Source: Heliocidaris erythrogramma (Eukaryota; Echinodermata; Echinoidea; Camarodonta; Echinometridae). Taken from it: 64,000 nt of DNA. The notes beneath the pieces are model-generated. The model made no database searches. It was not told where the DNA came from and was given only the letters and a program-made list of their open reading frames with translations. The position numbers and the translations under genes are program-made. The stretch's first letter is position 1. The number at the start of each line of letters is the position of its first letter. Positions 33,661 through 43,852 of this stretch are shown one piece after another. The DNA is taken from NCBI GenBank assembly GCA_025617745.1, contig CM046853.1, forward strand, positions 37,022,625 through 37,086,624, written 5' to 3'.

Positions 33661-34644
33661 TTAAATTCAAACTATAACCAATTAATTTTCAAAATCAAAT
33701 AATTTTCCTTTTAATTCCATTGTAATCTAGAAATAGAGTTAGAAAAATGTGGCATGACTACATTATGAAATATGATTTTAGTTCATCATCTTTAATGCAA
33801 CGTGTGTTTATAATTGTATGCATAAGTAGTGCATTAAGATGTAATCATATTTATTTGATCTTCAACCTTAAGTGACAATCCCTTTCATCAAATTCTTGAA
33901 GCTATCCTGCGATAGCTATGATAATTTTTCTTGAAACGCAAATGGTTCTATAATCTGTAATTTCTTCCTTTTTATCATCTGTGCAATGGTTATGCAATCA
34001 ATCTGGGGCATGTTTCTATAGGCAAACGAATCAGGCGCTTGGGAGTTTCAGCCCACCCCGAAATTTTCAAAACTACCAATATTTGGACAAACATCGCCTC
34101 GTCATTTTGGGCAGTAAGGTGGTCTCTTTGGACTTTTATGTCTTGTATTATTCTGATGATGAATTGAAGGGATGTACATGGATATACATTATAATCCACC
34201 TATATATTGGATGTCACTAGATTTAAGCTTGTTTGCTTACAAACTGAAATAAAATAGCAATTGGTATGCCGCCCCCTCACCTGCCCCGTGATTTGTTGTC
34301 CATGAACAATATGTTATAATCTGTATAATTATTGCATTTCAAGAGAGCATTAACTTTTATGTTGATAAGTGAGTTAGTTTAATAAACATCATTTCACACT
34401 GAGAAACTTCTATTTGGTTTTTTTCCCCCCATAATTTTGTGAAAGATGTGGTGGTGATCGTGATGATGATGCAGGCACAATATGGCATGTGTTCTGAAGT
34501 CTGAAGGTGGATTGGTGTAAATACAGCCTTATGCAACCTTGAATAACTGGATGATAGACTGAATTGTGTGGGTTTTCTGTTGATGGACTCATTTTACAAG
34601 AAGATGAAGAAAAAAGAAGACGATGAAGAAGAAGAAGACAAAAA

Positions 34645-34780
34645 TCAAATCAGATTTTTTAGGTTTGTTTGTTGCTGTTTGTTGGGTTTTGTTTTGTGCC
34701 TTTTTTGTTGTTTTTGTTTGTTGTGTTTTTGTTTTTTGGGTTTTTTTTTTGTTGTGTGTGTGGGGGGGGGGGGGGGGGTA
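34645..34780. repeat. GT/T-rich tract ending in a G run
   Basis: TTTTGTTG-type low complexity ending in about 18 G (34761-34778). Long open frames here are composition artefacts. Confidence 0.85.
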
Positions 34781-34924
34781 CATGCACCAGAAGCCAGTGC
34801 ATGGTGGTACATATATGAGGTCATGGGGAGCAAATTTTCCCTTTGTACTTTTACTTGAGATATGATATGCCAGATCTGCAAGGCACAAGAAAAGCGTTCA
34901 ATGAAGGGAAATTCAATATCGAAG

Positions 34925-35275
34925 GAGGGCTTCTTCTTCCTCCTCCTCCTCTTCTTCTTCTTCTTCTTCTTTTTCTTCTTCTTGTTCTTCTTCCTCCTCT
35001 TCCTCTTCTTCTTTTTCTTCTTCTTGTTCTTCTTCTTCCTCCTCTTCCTCTTCTTCCTCCTCTGCCTCTTCATTTTTTTCTTCATCTTTTTATTTCTTCC
35101 CCCTCTTGCACTTCCTTTTCATCTTCATCTTTTTCGTCTTCTCTTCTTCATCTTCCTTTTCTTCTTCTTCTTCCTTTTCCTCGTCCTCTTCTTTTTTCTT
35201 CTTCATCTTCTATTTCATCTTCTTCCTCTTCTTTTTTTCTTCTTCTTTATCTTTGTCTTCTAGTTCTTCATCATC
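34925..35275 (+). repeat. Polypyrimidine microsatellite (TTC/TCC/CTT)
   Basis: About 350 nt almost entirely C and T, in imperfect trinucleotide units. Gives rise to long spurious Leu/Phe/Ser or Lys/Arg/Glu frames on both strands. Confidence 0.95.
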
Positions 35276-35589
35276 TTCTGCACATTTTTGCTGCAAAAGT
35301 ACAGTATATACGCCTAAGTACAGTTTAATTTTATATGGCACGAAAAAGAGACATGATAACGAAGCTTTTAATTTTATGTTAATTAGTTATAGAAGCTCAT
35401 GAATATTCAAATATATAATTTCAATAACTTTACGCGCTGCGCGCCGGCTAAAATCTGGTTTTCGCTGGTACACTGACAAAAATTTAGCTTCATAGGCTAA
35501 TACATGAACAGTGGGAGTAGTGTGCACTTTTGACCCGCCGGAAATGCCCCCATGGAAAGCCGGATGCAGAAGCGGAGTTGAGACCCCCT

Positions 35590-35715
35590 GGTGAAACCAT
35601 GGATTCACTTGAAACCACCTTTGTGAATCGCAAAAGTGAAACCGTGGTCTAATCCATGGTTTCAAACCACTGTTGAAACCATGGATTTGACTGAAACCAC
35701 CTTTGTGAATTCGGG
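35590..35715 (-). mobile_element. Displaced right end of E1
   Basis: Identical by eye to the last 126 bp of E2 (30050-30175), starting exactly at GGTGAAACC where E1 stops at 24476, and ending CTTTGTGAATTCGGG. It is followed by TGACCCTTTG (35716-35725), nearly the same as the 10 bases before E1 (TGACCTTTTG). Confidence 0.85.
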
Positions 35716-35869
35716 TGACCCTTTGTGTTTTGTCAAGCTGTAAACATTACATCTCTGCTGAAAAATATTGGAATTGCTTGTAACCAATCCAAAATCATTC
35801 CAGTTTTATTTTGGATGAGAAATCTAAACCAACTGCAATAGGTCATGCAACACCTCTTTCTTTTTGCAG

Positions 35870-35987
35870 GCAGAGTGGACAATACACGGGGGCCTCCAAA
35901 TGCGATTATATCAGTGCTCCCCAGCCGATAGGGGCTGACCAAGTAATCTATCTTGCCCTTACAATTCGATCGAAAAACGCTCTTTAG
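35870..35987 (+). CDS. Candidate terminal exon, unknown protein
   Basis: A very good acceptor (CACCTCTTTCTTTTTGCAG, AG at 35868-35869) is followed in phase 1 by 38 codons: QSGQYTGASKCDYISAPQPI, GADQVIYLALTIRSKNAL, TAG at 35985-35987. An internal GTAATC after GADQ could be a weak donor. It lies just outside the transposon nest, so the nest may have landed in an intron. Family not recognised. Confidence 0.35.
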
Positions 35988-36437
35988 ATTCTCATTTACG
36001 AGGCATGGGTTTGACACTTTTTATATTAATCTATTTTTCATCTTTTTCTAAAGACATTGAATTGAATTCACGTGGCTTGGGGATTGAAATCAAACGTTAA
36101 TCAAATTTGAGGTAAAAAAAAAACGAGTCAAACAAACAAATAATACTCTGTTTTCATCATGCGAAGAGTCTTTAGTTATGTTTTAAAGATATTGCCAGGG
36201 GTTTACAGTTTTGCCTGGGATTTCATGCACTTGTTTTCTGTCACATACATAGAATGTGTGCAAATTTTTGATACACGAAGTGCCTCCATTTTGTCAATAT
36301 TAATGAAAGTATTAGCAAAAAGCACATAGGACTTTCAATTGGTTCTGAGAAAGCACACTATTTCCTACCGAGTGCAGTTCGCTGATAAATATTTTGCGCA
36401 TAATTATGTTACTTTCAGGCTCATTTCGCATGGCATA

Positions 36438-36598
36438 AAGGGCTGATCAGACCTCACGAATAACGATTACGATAACGAGATTTCAATTAAAGGTACACCC
36501 TATTATGTTGTGTGTACTATCAAGGTACACAACATAGTAGGATTTACCATTAAATTGAAAATATCGTTATCGTTATCGATGAGGTCTGACCAGCCCTT
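36438..36598. mobile_element. CGTTATCG foldback MITE, copy F2
   Basis: Near-palindromic: AAGGGCTGATCAGACCTCA ... TGAGGTCTGACCAGCCCTT, with TA on both sides. The core carries CGATTACGATAACGAGATTT and its complement, plus two TTGTGTGTAC-type loops. 161 bp. Confidence 0.85.
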
Positions 36599-36602
36599 TA
36601 TA

Positions 36603-37050
36603 GTTTAACGTCTGGACTTATTTTGTTTCATTGTCTTTTTATGTTGACCTAATGTCTGAAACTACCTTTAAACCACCACAAAGGAAGAAACTTGGCTAAC
36701 ACTTTTTATCCACGAGACCCAATTTTATAACTAGGTCTTATAAATAAAACAGAGATCTATGATGTGCGCTACATAGGCGAATCCAGGTAGGGCGAAGGAG
36801 TCCCTTCCCCTACCATTCTATGTTCCGTGGACAATCATGATGGGGAAAGAATCCGCCACAGATAAATAACGATGCTCGGTTGTGATGTTCTTTCAGCTTC
36901 CAAGGAAGAGTAATTAACCTCAAACAATAAAGACGATAGTGTTCAAAGGTGTTATTTATTCCTACTTGTTAGACTATATGGCTTCGCGTCAAAATATACG
37001 AGATCGATACGAATCAAGATTTTCTGAGCAAAATATTTATCATCTGCAAG
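36603..37050. other. Non-coding stretch
   Basis: Contains a short GCGAATCCAGGTAGGGCG fragment near 36776 reminiscent of the B family; otherwise nothing recognised. Confidence 0.5.
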
Positions 37051-37052
37051 CA

Positions 37053-37692
37053 ATATGTATCGTCTGCAAGCGATACATGGGGGCTGCCATTTTTTTTATG
37101 TGTACAAGAAGATTTTCTTAATCCAGATGCCCAATCGCCTTTTTCAAAATTAAAAACCCATTTGAGATTAAAAATATAGAATAGATATGTCAATTTATTT
37201 TTAAACTGAATATTTCCTTATACATGTATATTTCTGTTGAAAATCGATATTCGCTTAATAGAAATCTATTTTCTCGATACTGGACGTATGGGACGGAGCA
37301 AATTAATTCAAATTTTATGGATGCTTCTTCCCAAAGCATCTATAGCGGCAAACTATGCATTCACCTGCTTTCGGATAATGGGACTTGAAAAGTCAGAATG
37401 CATGCTGCATATATTATGTTCTGCTCTGTTTGGCAAACCCAAGAAAATAGATTTTTGTTAAGCAAAACCAGACAATTTAAAAGTATCATTATAAAGATTT
37501 AATTTGTATAATACATGTAAACACCCACTTTATATTTTTCGTCACATATGGGATTTTAGGTAATGAAGAAAATCAATTTAGGTCTTGGATTCAAAATATC
37601 TTCCTGACTGGAACATTTCTCAATGGTTATGTACAACTCCAAATCAGCAAGAAAATGGCAGCCCCCATGTAAATGAGTAGCAGACGATACCG
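37053..37692. mobile_element. Possible foldback element with ATGGGGGCTGCCATTTT arms
   Basis: GTATCGTCTGCAAGCGATAC then ATGGGGGCTGCCATTTT (about 37057-37095) is complemented by AAAATGGCAGCCCCCATG and GCAGACGATAC (about 37653-37692). About 560 bp of AT-rich, non-coding sequence separates the arms. Boundaries are approximate. Confidence 0.5.
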
Positions 37693-38224
37693 GGTGTTGG
37701 AATATCTTTATTTATACACTTTTCTGATATCTTATTAGAAAATGATTTAGACCAATAAGTAGGAATATATTACACCTTCCAATATAAGTAAATTTGTACT
37801 CAGGGGTTAATTCTCCTTTGAGGGTTTTTAGAAATTTCGTCCTGCTCCCTTTTTTTGACAATCTTTTATTCGCCTCTGCACTAAATAAAAAACAATTCAT
37901 AGTTTATGTGGGACTGGCTATTGGACTGGGAATGAGTTTTACATCCAGAATGCAATATACAATCGAGTGAAAATCCAATCGGAGTGTGTGTGGGGTTTTT
38001 TTTCTTGCTGTGTTTCGTTTGTTTGATTGTGTGTTTGTTGGTTTATTTTTTGTCGTCTGTTAGAATCAGAGCACGTACATGCAGATGAACTGTAGTCATT
38101 AGAAAATTGAGGGAACATAAAAAAGTTCTAAAGCTTTGGTAACTATCAATTTCCCAAATCCTCCCAATAACACTGCCCATTTACATCATGAAACACCCCA
38201 GGTCATTTGAGCTGACGTCATGTA

Positions 38225-38484
38225 CGCCGTCCTAGATCCTAACTGCTACAATGGACTGCTTTGTGTTAGCTGCATACCGCGCTTTATGCAAGAACGGCTC
38301 ACCTGCCCACTTACACTGGCTTCTCCCTCGTCCATTAGTCAGATAGAGAACGCGTCAAACATGGTTTTGCCGTCTTCTCTAAAACGTGAACCTCGCTTCA
38401 CCCATTGTTAGCTTCATGCTTCACCTACTTTTTATGCAGTTAACACAAAGCAGTCCATTGTCGCTGGGAGGATCTAGGACGGCG
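38225..38484 (-). mobile_element. CGCCGTCCTAG TIR element, copy D2
   Basis: TIR CGCCGTCCTAGATCCT / AGGATCTAGGACGGCG with extended pairing (ACAATGGACTGCTTTGTGTT), flanked by TA. Best copy of the family; inverted relative to D1. Confidence 0.85.
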
Positions 38485-38503
38485 TAATGTCAACACAAAC
38501 ATC

Positions 38504-38734
38504 AATAGACCTGTTTACTAAGTGATTCAAATTTTATGCATACTTTTGAAACAAAGGTTGTTCTTGACAACCTGAAAGCTTGCCAGAGGCTTGCCAGACA
38601 TAGCAAAATTAATTCAAACTGGATTCTAAGTATTATAGTTCATTCATTAATAACAGGTTAATGGAATACCTCGTTACTAGGTCCCCAGGAAAGAAACATC
38701 CATAAATTTGAATCACTTAGTAAACAGGTCTATT
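38504..38734 (-). mobile_element. AATAGACCTG MITE, copy A4
   Basis: TIRs AATAGACCTGTTTACTAAG / CTTAGTAAACAGGTCTATT; interior collinear with A1. Confidence 0.9.
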
Positions 38735-38755
38735 GAATGTTTAAAAAGGTGTAGG

Positions 38756-39020
38756 CACTATGAACACTATGACAAAGAGAGCGGACAAAATATACAGCTC
38801 CTCATTGTACCCTCCACAATTGCTCTGGTAGACAAAAGAACATCCCTTCATTGATATTATGTAAAATAAATAGAACAGCTGAATATGCATTTACACCTTT
38901 TCTACATATTTTTACATAATAGCAATGAAGGGATGTTCTTTTGTCTACCAGAGCAATTGTGGAAGGTACAATGAGGAGCTGTATATTTTGTCCGCTTCTT
39001 TGTTCGCCATGTGCATAGTG
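38756..39020. mobile_element. Long-arm foldback element, copy G1
   Basis: CACTATGAACA ... GTGCATAGTG with arms of about 90-100 bp. GCTCCTCATTGTACCCTCCA / AATTGCTCTGGTAGACAAAA is complemented by TTTTGTCTACCAGAGCAATT / GTGGAAGGTACAATGAGGAG. The loop is about 75 nt. A second copy lies at 48038. Confidence 0.85.
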
Positions 39021-40261
39021 AGGTATGCTACTCCCACAGAACCAGACCAAGTACGAGTTGTGATCTAGTGCATGTCTGCTGTAAATATGAGTGTAGTGGC
39101 AATGTGGGAAAAATATACAGATTTTAGTAGCACATTTAGGCATCTATTACATCTTCTACTTTAAGTATTCTTTTTTCCCAAAAATATATTATGCAGTTTA
39201 CAAAGACGCAAAAGGGCATTATACCACGTAGAAAAGCGCTTCAGATTCAGATTCAGTCTGTTTCGGATTTTATTCGGAATCAAATTATACAGTTTAAATG
39301 CACATTCCAGGAGAGAAACATCTCAAAATCTTATTAACCCTGTTCATGAATGAATGGCGAAATATGGTTCTTAAATCAAATCCTATACGCAACGCAAATA
39401 GGTATCTGGCATACGTGCTGAGAATAGAAGGCGCAGTTTACATATCCATGAAAATTCCTTGTTAACATTCTGCTGTTGTGTATAAAAAATTTCCCTCAAG
39501 CCAGAGAGCAAAATAACCTTTCCAAGTCACCCTTTTCTTTTCTTCTCCTCTCTGATGGGAATATCACATTGGCACAGTTCACACCTTCTTTAATATCCAG
39601 TTATCTCAAAGGGTTCGTTCAGAAGGTTAGGTATGAGGGAGGATCTCACGAACATAAGTCTTCCTCGGCTTACAGACTTTGGTGGGTGTACTTTAGTATC
39701 ACTATAAGATATGTGGAAGTTCAGCGAGAAAAAATAGAGAGACAGCAAAATGAGAGAGAGAGAGGGGGAGAGAGAGAGAGAGAGAGAGACAGGGGGAGAA
39801 GGAAGAGGGAGATATATTGGAAGAGAGAAAGAAATAAAGAGATATAATGTATGAATGAGATAGAGAGAGAGAGAGTGTGTGAGAGAGAGAAAGAGGGACA
39901 AGAGAGGGGGGGGGAGGGGAGGTGAGCTGGTAGGGAGCTTTTATTAACATCTATCTACAATCTAACTCGAAATGCACAGTGATGAGAAAGCAATCCCTGT
40001 ATTTCCACGCATTTCTATCCCCCCCCCCCCCCCTCCTCTCCTCCTCAAACATTACTTTAAAAAAAGAGGTTGTGATTCTAATTGCTCTCTTCCTTTTATG
40101 CATTTATAGGATACGTTTTTTTTCATCATTCATAGCAGACCCGGTACAACCTGTTGCTGTTAAACTCATTTACATTTGGATATTTCTAATGTTCTAGGGA
40201 TGTTTATGAAAAGAAAACAACAATTGTTTCTGACATTGGAGTTAAAGTAGAACTTTAATGA
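39021..40261. other. Non-coding stretch with GA microsatellite
   Basis: A GA-rich tract (about 39748-39905) and a C run (40018-40033). Open frames through the GA tract are artefacts. No gene recognised. Confidence 0.6.
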
Positions 40262-41163
40262 TTTTAAATATTGGCTTAATACTTATTATTGCATAGATGG
40301 CATAAATTAAACAAGGTTATCCAAATTCAACGCTTGGAAACATCATGAATTAATGATTATTATCAATTATAAAACGGTAAAATACAGCCCCCGATATAGC
40401 AGCTGAAGAGCTCCTCGAACGCTGCTGAGATATGTGACGACACACCATGGACCAGTCCTGTCTAAGCAGACGATGTCCCATAACATCTTACACATTTTCA
40501 GAGCCTATTTTGTCATCTCCTCTTCACTTATTTCTCTTCCTTCACTAGCGTCAGTCTTAATGTTAGTCTGTTGCCTCACTCTTAACTTCGTGTATGGTAT
40601 TATTTTGATGAAAAATGCAGCGTTAAAAAAATAAAGGAATCAGTCACTTGTAAACAAAATAAGACGCCATTGTATTTTCAGCTGCTTGCACCGGGGCATG
40701 TTCGGCGTTTCAAGAGGGAACGAATACCATCCTGCTATTATTCGGAGGGCTTTTCAATTTGAAAGTGGGGTTTATTTCATTGATCATTGACCCTTCTCCT
40801 GTGTATTTACAATCAAACGGTTTTAGCTATCAGAATCAGTTTCACTTTCCCTTTATAATGGTGTGAAATAAGGTCATGTTTAAATACACCAAACTCTTTA
40901 TAGTTTGATAAATAATTGCATTGCAATTACGTTCATTCATTATAGGACGTCGTCTGCTTAAGCAGGATCGATCCCGAGTGTGACGACATCAAAACATCGC
41001 TATATTTCTAGCGAATCCTCGGATATTCCAGATGCTGAGAAGAGCTTTTATTTGTGTTGTTTTTATAATCATCAGATACGCAGTTGACATAAAACTTATA
41101 CGATTGCCATCTGTAAGCTTCCCAGTTTCTAGTGATACATTAATTGCCATATTTGTGATTTCC
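40262..41163 (-). repeat. 0.9-kb dispersed repeat, right copy (C2)
   Basis: Inverted copy of 3270-4168, carrying the same paired GACGTCGTCTGCTTAAGC and ACGATGTCC-type blocks. Confidence 0.75.
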
Positions 41164-41254
41164 TTTGAATAGCTACTTTAAAGTGTTAGATGATGGAGGC
41201 TATAGAATGAAACGACATTTTGGGGTTCAAATGCTCATCGGGCACTGACGTCCC

Positions 41255-41437
41255 TTTCTTTTTCTCCTTATTCTTCTTCTTCTTATTATTATTCTTTGTA
41301 TTTTTCATTTCCTCCTTCATCATTTCCTTCTTTTTCTTCTTCTTCTTCTTCTTCGTCTTCTTTTTTTTTTTCTCCTTCTCCTTCTTCTTCTTCTTCTTCT
41401 TTTTCTTCTTCTTCCTCTCCTTTTTTTTTCTTTCAGT
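41255..41437 (+). repeat. TTC microsatellite
   Basis: Imperfect TTC/TTTC repeats ending TTTTTTTTCTTTCAG, so the repeat also forms a perfect-looking polypyrimidine tract and acceptor at 41437-41438. Confidence 0.9.
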
Positions 41438-41551
41438 GATTTATCTCAACTTGAAACATCTGGCAGCCGAAATGGAATCCGACTTGGTGCATGGGTTCTC
41501 AATAAACTGAGTATTTGCATGACAAAGCTAATGAGAATCGGAATTTCAACA

Positions 41552-41706
41552 CCAGTGGGCTCCGTATTATAAGACTTGTTATTGATGACAAGTTACAATA
41601 ATTGTCATAAGCTACTGAAATCATTGAATCTGATTGGCTGAGAGCAAATTTGTCATAGAAATGGGACAGTTGTTATGGATAACTCGTTTTATGAAACAGG
41701 GCCCTG
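41552..41706. mobile_element. GGGCYCYGT-type TIR MITE
   Basis: The left end GGGCTCCGTATTATAAGAC is loosely complemented by CGTTTTATGAAACAGGGCCC. Inner arms (GTTATTGATGACAA / TTGTTATGGATAAC) also pair. About 150 bp, AT-rich, non-coding. Confidence 0.5.
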
Positions 41707-41965
41707 TTTATGTGGAAATACACGTAGATTTCTGAAAGGGAGCAAGACTTATCCCTATTTACAAAATGAATGCTTTGCACATTCAACGAGGACATACGTG
41801 GGAAAAAAAGATTGGAGAAGACATGTCGCAAGTGACCCATTTGGATGCCTCAAACGATGGACGTGTTCAAATTTACGAGATGGAGAGTTAAGAGATATGA
41901 TGTACCAGGGAATTAAGAGGATAGACTCTGGTGTTACCCTGTATGACGATGAGGAATTCCCGTAA
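41675..41965 (+). CDS. Open frame, possible exon, unrecognised
   Basis: 96 codons from an ATG in the right end of the MITE to TAA at 41963. The part from CLCGNTRRFLKGSKTYPYL through YVGKKDWRRHVASDPFGCL, KRWTCSNLRDGELRDMMYQG and IKRIDSGVTLYDDEEFP has protein-like composition with five cysteines. The terminal CCGTAAGT is also a consensus donor, so it could be an exon spliced just before the stop. No family recognised. Confidence 0.3.
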   Translation: MDNSFYETGPCLCGNTRRFLKGSKTYPYLQNECFAHSTRTYVGKKDWRRHVASDPFGCLKRWTCSNLRDGELRDMMYQGIKRIDSGVTLYDDEEFP

Positions 41966-43190
41966 GTACCACTCATAGGCCCAACCGTATGTGGGACAAT
42001 GGCAAACATTCGCTGCTACATTAGTAAAACAAAATTAAAGAAGAAAGAAAGAAAGAAAGAAACGCCCAAAGCAAGGTAGATCTCCTCAGGGTTGAATTTA
42101 CTTTCACTGCTGGATGAAATGATCATGGCCGTTTTTTTGTAATACACCCTGCTACAAATTTGGGGTTCCGAGATAAAAATTAAATATGTCATTATTTCCC
42201 GCTTCCTTAAGTATGATCTACCATAGACCAGTTGTTGCTAAGCCCCACATCACCTATTGTAAGAAGTCTCTCAAATGTAGCTGTATTTCAAATAAGATTA
42301 TTCAAGATAACCTTGTATAACCTTGTATATGTATGAATAGACAATACTGATTTTTTTTCTTTAAGTTTTTCGTTCCTATTCGATGTTGGTACTTTCGAAG
42401 CAAGAGCTTATATCTATCCCACGGGTGTATATAGGGTGCGTGTGGTGGTCATGTGCGTGTGTGTGTGAGGGTGATCGAGCCTGAACGCCGATCAGCTGTG
42501 TGAAAAACAAACACATAACAAGGACAGGATTGTGCGCGTTTAAGAATGTCATATTACGGTGACATTGATTATGATTAAGGTATTGACTTAATATTGTCAC
42601 ATTGTCATATGCATAACCGTCTAAATTATCTTGGCAAATCGCATAGAGCAAAAATAGAGAATAAAACCGTAAAAAAGTTTCTATACAGATCGTTCATTCA
42701 CAACGAAACAATAGTATTGAAACATATTACATCATAACATCATCCTCATACGTGTGAGGTAAAGTATATTGCATATGGATTTTAATTTTTTAATTTTAAA
42801 CATAAATGTGTTTTCTCGCCTGAAGATTAAGCTCCGCTATGCGATTGTCGTTTCCTTCCACATGGGGATATCCTTGACACATTGTGTCTAAGCCGTGGTT
42901 CGAATGACAGGAGTAATTATAATTTACTAGATTGAAAATTATGCTAATGTTCAACCTTCATTCAAGTTATATTGCATACAAACCCATTGCCCGAGGGAAG
43001 TTCGTTATGAATCTACAATATAAGAGGGATCCATAAAATGTGTCATTTACTGATCTCTAGGTAATTGGTTAAAAGTGCATTGCCCGTTTTGTTTCTCAAA
43101 TCAAGTATGGATCCAGGTTTTTGTTCAAATGGTGTACAATTCTGAAAGAATTCTGACAAGCAAAAAAGAAAGGAAAAATAAATTTATCGT
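41966..43190. other. Non-coding stretch
   Basis: A short GAAA microsatellite at about 42040-42062. No exon or repeat family recognised. Confidence 0.5.
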
Positions 43191-43192
43191 CA

Positions 43193-43355
43193 CATTTGTC
43201 ATAATAGCGATAACGATATTTCATTAAAGGTCCACCCTACACAGTCCTGTCCTATTATAACATACATGAGCATACTCACACGTACATTGCAGAGTGTACC
43301 TTTAATTGAAAAATCTAGTTATTTATTTTATCTGACAAATATGACCAGCTCTCAA
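43193..43355. mobile_element. CGTTATCG foldback element, decayed copy F3
   Basis: Shares AGCGATAACGATATTTCATT, AAAGGTCCACCCTA and GTGTACCTTTAATTGAAA with F2; ends eroded. Confidence 0.5.
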
Positions 43356-43651
43356 AAAGGAGGAGGGGGTGTGCTTCTTTTGTGGACTTACAGTATTCCA
43401 CATTTAAAAGGAGGCACGGGAAGGTATCAAACACCCTCCCCCTCACGTCAGTGACTCGTCGTAAACCAGGATGAATAAAAACTGTTGGGGTGAATAAGAA
43501 GAAAATGTTTTTGACATACTTTCTGGTCATAAACATGATTCGGACACTTTTTATTCATTTATTCATCTCGAATGAAAATGAACAGAGAGTCTGTATCACT
43601 CATGGCAGAAGAATTAGGTCAACAACACTTTCTCCCATGCATGGTCGTTCC

Positions 43652-43852
43652 AATAGACCTGTTTACTAAGTGTTCAAATTTATGGATGTTTCTTTCCTGG
43701 GGACCTAGTAACAGGTAATCCATTAACCGGTTATTAATGAATGAACTACAATACTTGGAATCCAGTTTGCATACATTACTTGTTGCTATGTCTGACAAGC
43801 CTCTGTTCAAAAGTATGCATAAAATTTGAATCACTTAGTAAACAGGTCTATT
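43652..43852 (+). mobile_element. AATAGACCTG MITE, copy A5
   Basis: TIRs as in the other copies with an internal deletion of about 30 bp (CTCTGTTCAAAAG joins). Confidence 0.85.

Larger units (their letters stand above)
30178..35589. other. 5.4-kb cargo segment between E2 and the displaced E1 end
   Basis: Not part of the E sequence. Holds a CpG-richer patch (about 30940-31140), candidate plus-strand exons (30488-30660, 31492-31639, 32404-32497), a B-family repeat, a TTAA MITE and a polypyrimidine microsatellite. It ends in GAGACCCCCT at 35589, directly before GGTGAAACC. Confidence 0.55.

Noticed and set aside
34645-35402. Long open frames rich in Leu, Phe, Ser or Lys, Arg and Glu
   Set aside because: They read through the polypyrimidine microsatellite and exist on both strands; composition artefact.
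35733-36017. 94-codon minus-strand frame
   Set aside because: Antisense to the better supported plus-strand exon at 35870-35987, with no splice signals of its own.
39476-39950. Frames through the GA microsatellite with Glu/Arg or Ser/Leu runs
   Set aside because: Low-complexity artefact present on both strands.
42890-42912. GGTTCGAATG as a possible tRNA B box
   Set aside because: No A box at suitable distance and no cloverleaf; chance match.
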